From an uncultured Oscillospiraceae bacterium (GTDB taxonomy: Bacteria > Bacillota > Clostridia > Oscillospirales > Ruminococcaceae): a stretch of 64,000 nt of DNA. The position numbers were made by a program, and so were the translations under genes. A model generated the notes under the pieces. The model ran no database searches. It saw only the letters and a program-made list of their open reading frames with translations, and was not told the origin of the DNA. Each line of letters begins with the position of its first letter. Position 1 is the first letter of the stretch. This document shows, one piece after another, positions 32,747 to 41,700 of the stretch. The stretch lies in assembly GCA_958448395.1 (NCBI GenBank), contig CAUDDP010000004.1, forward strand, positions 5,810-69,809, given 5' to 3'.

Positions 32747-33079
32747 ATTAAACGTGAGTTCGACGAGAATGCATTCTACCGCTGCCAATCACAAACTCTG
32801 CCGGCAGAATCGCTTCGCTCTCTGCCTGTGTCCGCTGTCCACCCTATTGCTGTGTCCGAATTTACAGCCAAATCACTCTAAATTTCTACATTCTATATCG
32901 TTTTTTTATTTTCAGAGGGCGGACAGCGGTATCTTGTTCCTCGTTCATTTACCAATTCCAGCTCGTTCACCTTGCAAGGGTGGCAGCTTGCCCCCCTTGC
33001 ATCCCCCTCGCCAAGCTGAGCCAACTTGACCGCAGTTGCCATTCGGCAGATAAAACGCTCTCATCGAACGCACATTATT
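32747..33079 (+). repeat. Dispersed modular repeat, copy C (long form, type 2 arms)
   Basis: Type 2 arms: TTAAACGTGAGTTCGACGAG at the left and the near complement CTCATCGAACGCACATTATT at the right, which ends in the nrdD stop codon. The inside has the GGCAGA...TCTGCC hairpin, TCCGCTGTCC with GGACAGCGG, CTCTAAA...TTCAGAG, a GCAAGGGTGGCAGCTTG segment with GCATCCCCCTCGCC, and AAGCTGAGCCAACTT. It lies inside the nrdD-nrdG gene pair. Confidence 0.85.
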
Positions 33080-35396
33080 AAAGCTCATGTTTTACACGGT
33101 CATGTTCTTCTGCACGTTTTGCATTATTAAACCGATCCAGCGTTCCAACCAGATAGCCGGTAATCCGTCGGATTCGTTCAAAGCCCACATCCTCGGACTG
33201 CTCTTTTCTGCCGCACTGCGGACAACTGTCCCCAATGATACCGGTAAAGCCACAACAAGGATCTCTGTCCACTGGATGGTTCACAGAACCATAACCAATG
33301 CCGGATTCCTTCATATAACGTATCACTTTTTCAAACGCAGCTACATTCTGCACGGGATCGCCATCCATTTCCACATAGCTGATATGTCCACCATTGGTCA
33401 ATGCATGATAGGGTGCTTCCAGACGAATCTTATCCACTGCACGAATCGGATAGTATACCGGCACATGGAAAGAGTTTGTATAGTAATCCCGATCGGTAAT
33501 GCCTTCCATGACACCATACTTTTCCCGATCCATCCGCACAAATCGCCCAGACAAGCCCTCTGCCGGTGTTGCCAGAACAGAGAAATTCAAGCCGGTTTTC
33601 TGTGATTCCAAATCCGTGCGTTCCCGCATGGTCTGTATAATTTTCAAACCAAGCTGTTGTGCCTCTTCACTTTCACCATGATGCTTTCCAATCAATGCCT
33701 TCAATGCCTCTGCCAATCCGATAAAGCCAACCGACAGCGTACCATGCTTGAGCACTTCTGCAACGGAATCATCCGGTCCTAAGCCCTCAGAATCCAGCCA
33801 TACACCCTGCCCCATCAAGAATGGATAATTCCGAACCTTTTTCTGACACTGAATCTGAAAACGGTCAGTCAGCTGTTCTATGGTTAAATTCATCATCTTA
33901 TCCAGCTTTTTGAAGAATAAATTTACATCGCCTTTCGACTGAATCGCCAGCCGCGGCAAATTGATAGAGGTAAAACTCAAATTGCCTCTACCAGTTACAA
34001 TTTCTCTGGTCGGATCATATACATTGCCGATGACTCTGGTACGGCATCCCATATAGGCAATTTCTGTCCGGTAGTCCCCCGGTTTATAATATTGCAAATT
34101 ATACGGTGCATCCAAAAAGGCAAAGTTCGGGAACAGCCGCTTTGCCGAAACCCGGCAAGCTAATTTGAACATATCGTAGTTCGGATCTTCCGTGTTATAG
34201 TTCACACCTTCTTTGACCTTGAAAATGTGAATCGGGAAAATCGGGGTTTCCCCGTTTCCAAGACCAGCCTCCTCTGCCAGCAGCACATTTTCAATGACCA
34301 TTCTGCCTTCTGGTGTAGTATCGGTACCATAGTTAATCGAACTGAACGGGGTTTGTGCACCAGCACGGCTATTCATGGTATTCAAGTTGTGAATCAGAGC
34401 TTCCATTGCCTGATAGGTCGCACGATTGGTTTCCTTGTATGCATTTTTCTTTGCAAACGCCTGTACCGTTGCAATCTGGTCAGCTGTCAGCTTTTCTGTC
34501 AGCTTTTTTTTCTCTGCTTCTTGATAACCATTATCACTAGAAAGGCATGGAATGCATCCCATTTCCTTTTGAATGGCAGCGGCATAGGTCTTTACAAATG
34601 TTTCCGGTTCTTCTATTTCTGTCAGCAGCTCCAATGCTCTTGCAACATTCTGCAAATACCGTTTCCGGTAGGTTTTCTTAACACCACCAGCCATTGCATA
34701 ATCAAAATTCGGCACACTCTGCCCGCCGTGCTGGTCGTTCTGATTGGATTGAATGGCGATACATGCCAATGCGGAATAGCTGGAAATATCGTTTGGCTCC
34801 CGCAGGAAGCCATGTCCAGTAGAAAAACCGTGATCAAACAACTGAATCAAATCAATCTGGCAACAAGTTGTTGTCAGTGTTAAGAAATCCAAATCATGAA
34901 TATGAATATCCCCATTCCGATGTGCCTTTGCATGTTTGGGTTTTAGGACACGCATTTCATAAAATTCTTTTGCAGCGGAAGAGCCATACTTCAGCATCGT
35001 CCCCATAGCGGTATCGCCATCAATATTGGCATTCTCCCGTTTAATATCACTGTCCTTAGCAGAATCAAACGTTAGTTCATGCATAATCTGCATCAGATTG
35101 GACTTGATTTCCCGGTCTCTGGTTCGTTCATAACGATATAAAATATATGCCTTGGCGGTCTGTGCGTGACCGCACTCAATCAGCTCTTTTTCGACAAGAT
35201 CTTGAATTTCTTCTACTGTTGGTTCTTTCTTGCCGTGCAGCTGCTCATACAGCTCACAAGTTTTCACTGCAATATCCATTGCGGTATCCATGTCCGTTCC
35301 ACCGACGGACTGGGCAGCACGAAAGACAGCATTGGCAATTTTCCCAATGTTAAACGGTACTCTTCTGCCGTCCCGCTTGATGATATATGTAATCAT
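33078..35396 (-). CDS. nrdD: Anaerobic ribonucleoside-triphosphate reductase
   Basis: 772 residues from MITYIIKRDGR (AAGGAGAG upstream). It has an N-terminal ATP-cone (about 1-95), a glycyl-radical barrel, a C-terminal zinc site (CCGFTGIIGDSCPQCG) and the glycyl radical motif RITGYLVGT near residue 745. It reduces ribonucleotides to deoxyribonucleotides without oxygen, activated by NrdG. The promoter (TTGACA-17-TATACT) and two likely NrdR boxes lie upstream. Confidence 0.96.
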   Translation of the reverse strand: MITYIIKRDGRRVPFNIGKIANAVFRAAQSVGGTDMDTAMDIAVKTCELYEQLHGKKEPTVEEIQDLVEKELIECGHAQTAKAYILYRYERTRDREIKSNLMQIMHELTFDSAKDSDIKRENANIDGDTAMGTMLKYGSSAAKEFYEMRVLKPKHAKAHRNGDIHIHDLDFLTLTTTCCQIDLIQLFDHGFSTGHGFLREPNDISSYSALACIAIQSNQNDQHGGQSVPNFDYAMAGGVKKTYRKRYLQNVARALELLTEIEEPETFVKTYAAAIQKEMGCIPCLSSDNGYQEAEKKKLTEKLTADQIATVQAFAKKNAYKETNRATYQAMEALIHNLNTMNSRAGAQTPFSSINYGTDTTPEGRMVIENVLLAEEAGLGNGETPIFPIHIFKVKEGVNYNTEDPNYDMFKLACRVSAKRLFPNFAFLDAPYNLQYYKPGDYRTEIAYMGCRTRVIGNVYDPTREIVTGRGNLSFTSINLPRLAIQSKGDVNLFFKKLDKMMNLTIEQLTDRFQIQCQKKVRNYPFLMGQGVWLDSEGLGPDDSVAEVLKHGTLSVGFIGLAEALKALIGKHHGESEEAQQLGLKIIQTMRERTDLESQKTGLNFSVLATPAEGLSGRFVRMDREKYGVMEGITDRDYYTNSFHVPVYYPIRAVDKIRLEAPYHALTNGGHISYVEMDGDPVQNVAAFEKVIRYMKESGIGYGSVNHPVDRDPCCGFTGIIGDSCPQCGRKEQSEDVGFERIRRITGYLVGTLDRFNNAKRAEEHDRVKHEL

Positions 35397-35420
35397 AAGT
35401 GCACACGCTCTCCTTAACAT

Positions 35421-35466
35421 ACAAAATATAGTAGTGCAGCCAATAAAGCAACAATGTATCTTGTAC
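35421..35466. promoter_or_regulatory. Two candidate NrdR boxes upstream of nrdD
   Basis: ACAAAATATAGTAGTG (35421-35436) and ACAATGTATCTTGTAC (35451-35466) resemble the NrdR palindrome ACACwATATwTWGTGT, and their starts are 30 bp apart, about three helical turns, the usual spacing. They lie just downstream of the -10 box of the nrdD promoter. Confidence 0.55.
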
Positions 35467-35483
35467 TTTATGGCTGCCTATCC

Positions 35484-35512
35484 AGTATAACGCATTTTTT
35501 CTGGAATGTCAA
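35484..35512 (-). promoter_or_regulatory. nrdD promoter
   Basis: Minus strand TTGACA, 17-bp spacer, TATACT. Confidence 0.85.
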
Positions 35513-35515
35513 TAG

Positions 35516-35548
35516 GAAAAGAGAAAAACAATGCCTTTTTCTCTTTTC
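35516..35548 (-). terminator. 13-bp hairpin at the end of the 56-aa gene
   Basis: GAAAAGAGAAAAA and TTTTTCTCTTTTC are perfectly complementary around CAATGCC. It overlaps the stop codon of the small gene at 35547. Confidence 0.65.
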
Positions 35549-35717
35549 AATAAGAAAACCAATTAAAATTCACACCAAGCAGATACAAAACAAGTCCCCC
35601 AAGCAAACAAAATAAAAAAATAAAAAAGACTGTTCGCAGCCGAAAGCGAAGCTTTGGTCGAGGATAGCGTCCTGTATATTCGGGCATGATCTGAGGGGCA
35701 GATTTTTTCTTTTTCAT
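35547..35717 (-). CDS. Small single-pass membrane protein, 56 aa
   Basis: Reads MKKKKSAPQIMPEYTGRY, a basic stretch PRPKLRFRLR, then a hydrophobic helix (VFFIFLFCLLGGLVLYLLG) and ends FNWFSY. AAAGGAG lies about 12 bases upstream of the ATG. The frame, the positive-inside layout and the terminator support a real gene, although it is short; a longer frame on the same strand (35563-35778) is a shadow. Function unknown. Confidence 0.6.
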   Translation of the reverse strand: MKKKKSAPQIMPEYTGRYPRPKLRFRLRTVFFIFLFCLLGGLVLYLLGVNFNWFSY

Positions 35718-35865
35718 CGTACAGCAGCACTCCTTTTAGACATGAGGTTCCAACACGTTCCTTTTTATTATACGTCATGCCAAAAAAAAAATCAAGGGCT
35801 TCCTTATGGGAAAATCAAAATCTATTTTCTATACTGTAAACAAATCTATTATTTTTGTTAAAAGC

Positions 35866-35902
35866 AAAAAGGACGTCCCTTCTTATAAAGGAACGTCCCT
35901 TT
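35866..35902 (-). terminator. Terminator of the rpsF operon
   Basis: AAAGGACGTCC-type arm pairs imperfectly with GGAACGTCCCTTT around a short loop; on the minus strand the second arm runs into CCTTTTTGCTTTT. Confidence 0.65.
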
Positions 35903-35923
35903 CTATCCGAACACAAACCCTGC

Positions 35924-36163
35924 TTAGTCGCTTACATACGGCAGCAGTGCTACGTGTCTTGCTCTCTTAATCGCTGTTGTCAGCTTCCGCTGATGATATG
36001 CACAAGTGCCAGTAACTCTTCTCGGCAGAATCTTTGCCCGTTCTGTCATGCACTTTCTCAGCTTTGCAATATCCTTGTAATCAATGACATCGACTCTGTC
36101 AACGCAGAACATGCAAACCTTTTTTCTCGGTCTCTTTGCGCCCATTCTTGGTGCTCTTTCCAT
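35924..36163 (-). CDS. rpsR: 30S ribosomal protein S18
   Basis: 79 residues. KKVCMFCVDRVDVIDYKD has the CxxC of a zinc-binding type S18, and LPRRVTGTCAYHQRKLTTAIKRAR is the strongly conserved S18 core (cited: VTGTCAYHQRKL). It is the last gene of rpsF-ssb-rpsR; S18 pairs with S6 in the small subunit. Confidence 0.97.
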   Translation of the reverse strand: MERAPRMGAKRPRKKVCMFCVDRVDVIDYKDIAKLRKCMTERAKILPRRVTGTCAYHQRKLTTAIKRARHVALLPYVSD

Positions 36164-36214
36164 GGTCTTTATCCTCCCAACCGCAAATGCAATATTTCGT
36201 TTTCTTTTTCTGCA

Positions 36215-36757
36215 TTAGAACGGTACTTCGCCGTCGCTGAGGATTTCTTCAAAATCACTCAGGTCGCCCAGCTGAATCGGAACGGAATTATTCTGTTGTG
36301 GTGCAGCTGCCGCTGGCTGTGGTGCTGCCTGTGGTATCGGCTGCGGAGCAGCTGGCTGCTGATACTGTGGTGTCTGATACTGATAGCCACTTTGATTCGT
36401 TGGTGCAGTATAATTACCGTTTGCCTGTGCTGCTGCTCTCGTTTCTCCAAACGACACAGTATCTGCCTGCACTTCCATTGCATAATGCTTGACACCATTT
36501 GCATCTGTATAGTCTGCATTTTGCAGTCTGCCTTCCACAATGATCATGGATCCCTTGCGGAAATAACGGCTCACAAACTCCGCCTGCTGCCGCCAGCAAA
36601 CAACACTGATAAAATCAGCTTGCCGCTCACCGGTGCTTTTGGAAGTATAGCCACGATCCACTGCAACCCGAATTCTGCACATTGCAACACCGCTCTGTGT
36701 CTGCCGGAAATCTGGATCGGCACACAATCTGCCCATCAAAATGACCTTATTCAGCAC
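36215..36757 (-). CDS. ssb: Single-stranded DNA-binding protein
   Basis: 180 residues: an OB-fold domain (about 1-105: MLNKVILMGRLCADPDFR, FISVVCWRQQAEF, GSMIIVEGRLQNADY), then a flexible Gln/Pro/Ala-rich linker, and the acidic C-terminal tip DFEEILSDGEVPF that binds partner proteins. It covers single-stranded DNA in replication and repair. It lies between rpsF and rpsR, the normal Firmicute order. Confidence 0.96.
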   Translation of the reverse strand: MLNKVILMGRLCADPDFRQTQSGVAMCRIRVAVDRGYTSKSTGERQADFISVVCWRQQAEFVSRYFRKGSMIIVEGRLQNADYTDANGVKHYAMEVQADTVSFGETRAAAQANGNYTAPTNQSGYQYQTPQYQQPAAPQPIPQAAPQPAAAAPQQNNSVPIQLGDLSDFEEILSDGEVPF

Positions 36758-36815
36758 AACATTTCATTCCTTTCCATTTAAAATCCATCTGAATTGCCCG
36801 TTCTATCAAAATGGC

Positions 36816-37109
36816 TTATTCTACAACCGTTACTAAGAACCGCAGAACGCCGTCTGTGATGTTCAGGACACGCTCCAGCTCAGCCGGGAAATCCGGTGTT
36901 GCTGTAAAGGTATACAGTGCATAGTAGCCGTCCGGTTCATCGTTGATCGGGTATGCGAGCTTCCGCTTACCCCACTCGTTCACTTCGTCCAGTGTGGCAG
37001 ACGCTTCAATCTTGCTCTTGAACTTTTCTACCAGTTCCTTCACAGCATCTTCGCCGTTTTCCAGGCTGTAAACTGCCATCAGCTCGTACTTTGCATTCAA
37101 CTTTGCCAC
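36816..37109 (-). CDS. rpsF: 30S ribosomal protein S6
   Basis: 97 residues from a GTG start at 37109, which has AAGGAGGTG seven bases upstream; an ATG at 37151 has no such signal. The sequence KYELMAVYSLENGED followed by WGKRKLAYPINDEPDGYYALYTF (S6 motif, cited as GKRKLAYPI) is diagnostic. It starts the rpsF-ssb-rpsR operon, 53 nt after the predicted transcript start. Confidence 0.95.
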   Translation of the reverse strand: MAKLNAKYELMAVYSLENGEDAVKELVEKFKSKIEASATLDEVNEWGKRKLAYPINDEPDGYYALYTFTATPDFPAELERVLNITDGVLRFLVTVVE

Positions 37110-37168
37110 GTAAAAACACCTCCTTCTGGATTTCGCCTGCAAAAAATGCAAGCAAGGATAACAAATCT

Positions 37169-37197
37169 ATTATATCAAATTTCGTTTTTCTTGTCAA
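37169..37197 (-). promoter_or_regulatory. rpsF operon promoter
   Basis: Minus strand TTGACA, 17-bp spacer, TATAAT; exact consensus. The short leader contains GCTTGCA / TGCAGGC, a possible small hairpin. Confidence 0.88.
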
Positions 37198-37236
37198 GCA
37201 TTTTTTCCGATTTTTGCAAAAAATCTTTTCAACTTT

Positions 37237-38250
37237 TTAAAACACCAAATTGATCCCCAAAATAAACAACGCTGAAAACAGCACACTCACGCTGTATTGT
37301 GCCAAAAATGCCAATAGAACAAACCAAAAATTTGTGCCGCCCGTCATCCGCAATTTATCTTTCTGCATACTGACAGGCAAGTTTTCTGCACGAATTTTCC
37401 GCACCTTTCGCAATACAAAGCGGTAATAGATATAATTAGAAAATGCGAACAGAAGCACTCTCACTGCAAAATTCAAATACATGCAAATTGTATGCAGCCA
37501 ACGAATCATCGTTTCATGCGGCTGAAGTGCATTACAAAATGCCTCTGTTTGTCGAATCATCGCATCAAACATACTGCTGTACAAGCTTCCCATACTCTCC
37601 TGCATAGAACGCAGGTTAGAAACCAGCAGATCTCCGTCGGTCACAAAGGAATACAACTCCGATGGCAGATTCAGCAGTAAAAGCCCAACAATCACCAGAA
37701 ATGTCATACCCCACATTTTCCGGCTGGCAAAATACCAGTGCGGAACCAGTGCACTGATGAGATTTGCAGAAAGCTTAGAACCTTTTTCCCGAAATCTTTT
37801 AAAAGCTGGAATATAATAAATGGTATTGGTTCGTACGAAGTTCGCAACATCCTCCAATCGTTCGCCCTCATACATCTCATTGGGATCCAATCCACAGCAA
37901 ATATCCTCTGCACGATTGTTCTGCCATTGATATGCATTCTGTGATGCATCGGCTGATTCTGACTCTTTCAAAATCATGCCACAATGTCCGCAAAACGCCT
38001 GCTGTGCGGGATTATCTGTACCGCAACGTGGGCAGCGTCTTGTTTCTTCTGTTGCAGTCGCTTCGGATTCCTGCTGCACCGGTCTCCAGCTGCCGCCGGT
38101 TTCATGCAGCTGCAAATTCGTGCAGTGCCCCGCCTCCTGCCAGCAGGCACGATGATAGGGGGTACCGCATTCCGGACAAACAACAATATCATCCTCCGGT
38201 TGAAACGGCTTTTGGCAATGAAAACAGGATTGTCCTGTATAATCTGCCAT
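37237..38250 (-). CDS. Double zinc-ribbon membrane protein (DUF2628-like)
   Basis: 337 residues from MADYTGQ. The first 45 residues form a RING/zinc-ribbon like pattern (CFHCQKPF, CPECGTPYHRACW, HC), and a second ribbon (CPRCGTDNPAQQAFCGHCG) follows near 74-92. The C-terminal half has four or five membrane helices with YIPAFKRFREKGSKLSANL before the first, as in the DUF2628 family. AAGGAAG lies upstream. It is a separate unit between rpsF and rpoC. Function unknown, though the pairing of zinc ribbon and membrane domain suggests a sensor or adaptor. Confidence 0.7.
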   Translation of the reverse strand: MADYTGQSCFHCQKPFQPEDDIVVCPECGTPYHRACWQEAGHCTNLQLHETGGSWRPVQQESEATATEETRRCPRCGTDNPAQQAFCGHCGMILKESESADASQNAYQWQNNRAEDICCGLDPNEMYEGERLEDVANFVRTNTIYYIPAFKRFREKGSKLSANLISALVPHWYFASRKMWGMTFLVIVGLLLLNLPSELYSFVTDGDLLVSNLRSMQESMGSLYSSMFDAMIRQTEAFCNALQPHETMIRWLHTICMYLNFAVRVLLFAFSNYIYYRFVLRKVRKIRAENLPVSMQKDKLRMTGGTNFWFVLLAFLAQYSVSVLFSALFILGINLVF

Positions 38251-38337
38251 AAAGCAACACACTTCCTTTCCTGTTCTGCCGCAGCAGAACGTGATTCTTT
38301 TTTCTGACGGAAGACAAAATACAAAGAATTGTATGGC

Positions 38338-38604
38338 TCAAGACTGATGTTTCTCTTTGCTGTCTGTCTTCTGTTTTTCAGCTGCTTTTATCCTTTTCCA
38401 CTTTGAAACAATAACAGATGCCGCTGTAATTCCCGCAGTTACGGTAAAAATGCCAAGTACCATCCATACTTCTCCAGTCTTTCCACTGGATTCTGTTTCT
38501 TCTGTCACTTCTGAAGGCACAACTGTGGTTTCTGCCGCTGCTGGCAGTCCACAGCTGAAAAACAGTGCCAACACACAAAACATACCCATCATATATTGTT
38601 TCAT
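38338..38604 (-). CDS. Small secreted or membrane-anchored protein, 88 aa
   Basis: Starts MKQYMMGMFCVLALFFSCG with a signal peptide (about 1-24, AAAE cut site), a short acidic/Thr outside part (VPSEVTEETESSGKTGE), then one membrane helix (about 48-68) and a basic cytoplasmic tail. CGGAGG lies six bases before the ATG. I do not recognise the family. It lies in the gap after rpoC and is probably its own unit or a read-through product. Confidence 0.5.
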   Translation of the reverse strand: MKQYMMGMFCVLALFFSCGLPAAAETTVVPSEVTEETESSGKTGEVWMVLGIFTVTAGITAASVIVSKWKRIKAAEKQKTDSKEKHQS

Positions 38605-38660
38605 ACAATGCCTCCGCTTTCTTTGCCATATTCGCAATATTTCTGTTTACTGATATAAAG

Positions 38661-38693
38661 GTACCGCACTGCATACAACATACAGTGCGGTAT
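38661..38693 (-). terminator. Hairpin terminator after rpoC
   Basis: GTACCGCACTG pairs with CAGTGCGGTAT around an 11-nt loop; the following minus-strand sequence is moderately T-rich. Confidence 0.65.
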
Positions 38694-38713
38694 CTCTGAT
38701 GTCTTCCCATTGA

Positions 38714-41700
38714 TTACGGAAGCGGTGTAATATGATGTGACAGATATTCTGAATGAGACTCATTCTTTTGCAGCCGTACATCATTGTAAACATCCATACC
38801 AGTTCCAGCAGGAATCAGCTTACCAATAATAACATTTTCCTTCAGACCATACAACATATCGCTCTTGCCACGAATTGCTGCATCGGTCAGTGCCTTTGTG
38901 GTTTCCTGGAAGGATGCCGCTGACAGGAAACTATCAGAACTGGAAGAAGCCTTCGTAATACCTTGCAGCACCGGTGTTGTCGTAACCAGCTCTACATCGG
39001 TTTCGCCATTTGCCATACGTTCCTGTAGTGCTTCGTTGATATTTTCCACCTTCCGCTTATCAATCAGCGTACCCGGCAGCAAATAGCTGCTGCCAGACTC
39101 TTCAATTTTAACCTTCCGCAGCATCTGCCGAACGATGACTTCAATGTGCTTATCGTTGATATCAACACCTTGCAGACGATAAACCTTCTGTACTTCACTG
39201 ATGATATAATCTTGTACCGCATGCACACCCAATACGGTTAAAATATCGCCCGGGAAGATATTGCCTTCTGTCAAACGAGTACCCTTTTCGATTTCTTCGC
39301 CTTCTCTAACCCGAATCTTCAAATTATAATGAATCGGATACGATTCTGATTCCCCGCTAATCATATTGGTAACAATAATGGTTCTTGCGGTCTTCACCTC
39401 TTCGATATGAACGGTACCAGACAACCGTGCCAAAATAGCAGCATTCTTCGGATGTCTGCTTTCAAACAATTCCTCGACACGTGGCAAACCTTGTGTGATA
39501 TCTTCTGCGGATGCAATACCACCCGTATGGAATGTACGCATCGTCAACTGTGTACCCGGTTCCCCGATGGACTGTGCAGCAATTACACCAACAGACTCTC
39601 CGACACAAACCAGATTGCCGTTTGCCAAGTTTGCACCATAGCACTTTGCACAAACGCCCTGTTTTGCATGACAAGTCAGGACAGAACGGATGGAAATTCG
39701 CTCCACACCAGCTTCTGTGATGCGTTTTGCATCCACATCTGTCAGCATTTTATTCTTAGAAATGATCAGTTCTCCTGTTGCAGGATCCCGCAGGTCTTCT
39801 GTCAAATAACGACCAACAAGACGTTCTGCCAGCGGTTCAATCAATTCATTTCCGTTACGAATCTCGTAAATTTCCAATCCCTCTGTGGTACCGCAGTCCT
39901 GTTCCCGAATGATGACATCCTGAGAAACGTCAACCAGACGGCGGGTCAGATAACCAGAGTCGGCGGTACGCAATGCGGTATCTGCCAGACCCTTTCTAGC
40001 ACCTCGAGAGGAGATAAAGTATTCCAAGATATTCAGACCTTCTCGATAATTGGAACGAATCGGCATCTCAATGGTCGCACCGGATGTGTTGGCAATCAGA
40101 CCACGCATACCGGCAAGCTGACGAATCTGGCTGATACTACCACGGGCACCGGAGTCCGCCATCATAAAGATCGGGTTGTAACGATCCAGACCATTTTGCA
40201 GTGCCTTTGTAACATCTTCCGTTGCACCGTTCCAGATTTCGATAAACCGCTTGGATTTTTCCGCAGCGGAGATATAACCATATGCATACTGTGTATTGAT
40301 ATCTGCAACCTCGGCATCGGCTTCTGCAATAATATCCTTCTTTTCCTTCGGAATAATGGCATCGCAGACAGCAACGGTGATAGCTGCCTTGGTGGAGTAT
40401 TTAAAACCGGTTGCCTTAATCTTATCCAACACTTCAGAGGTTGTCGTTGTGCCATGAATCTTAATGCAGCGGTCAATAATCTGTCCCAACTGTTTCTTGC
40501 CAACCAAAAATGCGATTTCCAAATCAAACTGGTGCTTTGAATCGGTACGATCCACATAACCCAGATTCTGCGGAATATTCTCATTGAAAATCAGACGACC
40601 AACGGTGCAGTCAATAATCTGAGAAACCCGCTTATCGCCAATGTCCCTCGTAATCCGCACTTTGATTTTTGCATGAATAGAAATATCGCCTTCATTATAT
40701 GCCATGAGTGCCTCATTGACATCCCGGAAAACCTTTCCTTCGCCCTTTTCTCCATCCTTTTCCATGGTCAGGTAATAAGAACCCAATACCATATCCTGTG
40801 TTGGCACTGCAACCGGACGGCCATCTGACGGCTTCAGCAAGTTATTGGCTGCCAGCATCAGGAATCTTGCTTCTGCCTGTGCTTCTGCGGACAACGGCAG
40901 ATGCACTGCCATCTGGTCACCGTCAAAGTCTGCATTGAACGCAGAGCATACCAACGGATGCAGTTTCAGAGCACGACCCTCTACCAACACCGGTTCAAAT
41001 GCCTGAATACCCAGACGGTGCAGAGTAGGAGCACGGTTCAACAGAACCGGATGTCCCTTGATGACATTTTCCAGTGCATCCCATACTTCTGAAGATGCAC
41101 GGTCAACCATCTTTCTAGCACTCTTAATATTGGCAATGACTTTCGTATCTACCAAACGCTTCAAAACAAACGGCTTAAACAATTCCAACGCCATTTCCTT
41201 TGGCAGACCACACTGATACATCCGCAGTTCCGGTCCGACTACGATAACGGAACGACCAGAATAGTCAACACGTTTCCCCAGCAGGTTCTGACGGAACCGT
41301 CCCTGTTTTCCCTTCAGCATATCCGACAGGGATTTCAGTGCACGATTGTTCGGACCGGTAACCGGTCTGCCATGTCTGCCGTTGTCAATCAAAGCGTCCA
41401 CAGCTTCCTGTAACATCCGCTTTTCATTTCTGACGATGATATCCGGTGCATCCAGTTCCAGCATCCGCTGCAGCCGGTTATTCCGGTTAATGACACGGCG
41501 GTACAAATCATTCAGGTCGGAAGTCGCATACCGTCCACCGTCCAGCATAACCATCGGACGGATATCCGGCGGAATCACTGGTACAACATCCAGAATCATC
41601 CATTCCGGACGGTTACCGGACTGCCGGAAGGCTTCTACAATCTCCAGCCGTTTCAGCAGCTTCAGCCGCTTCTGACCAGAGTTCAGTCCAACCAGTTCTT

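Noticed and set aside
39407..40540. 377-codon plus-strand frame opposite rpoC
   Set aside because: Antisense shadow of rpoC; no start signal.
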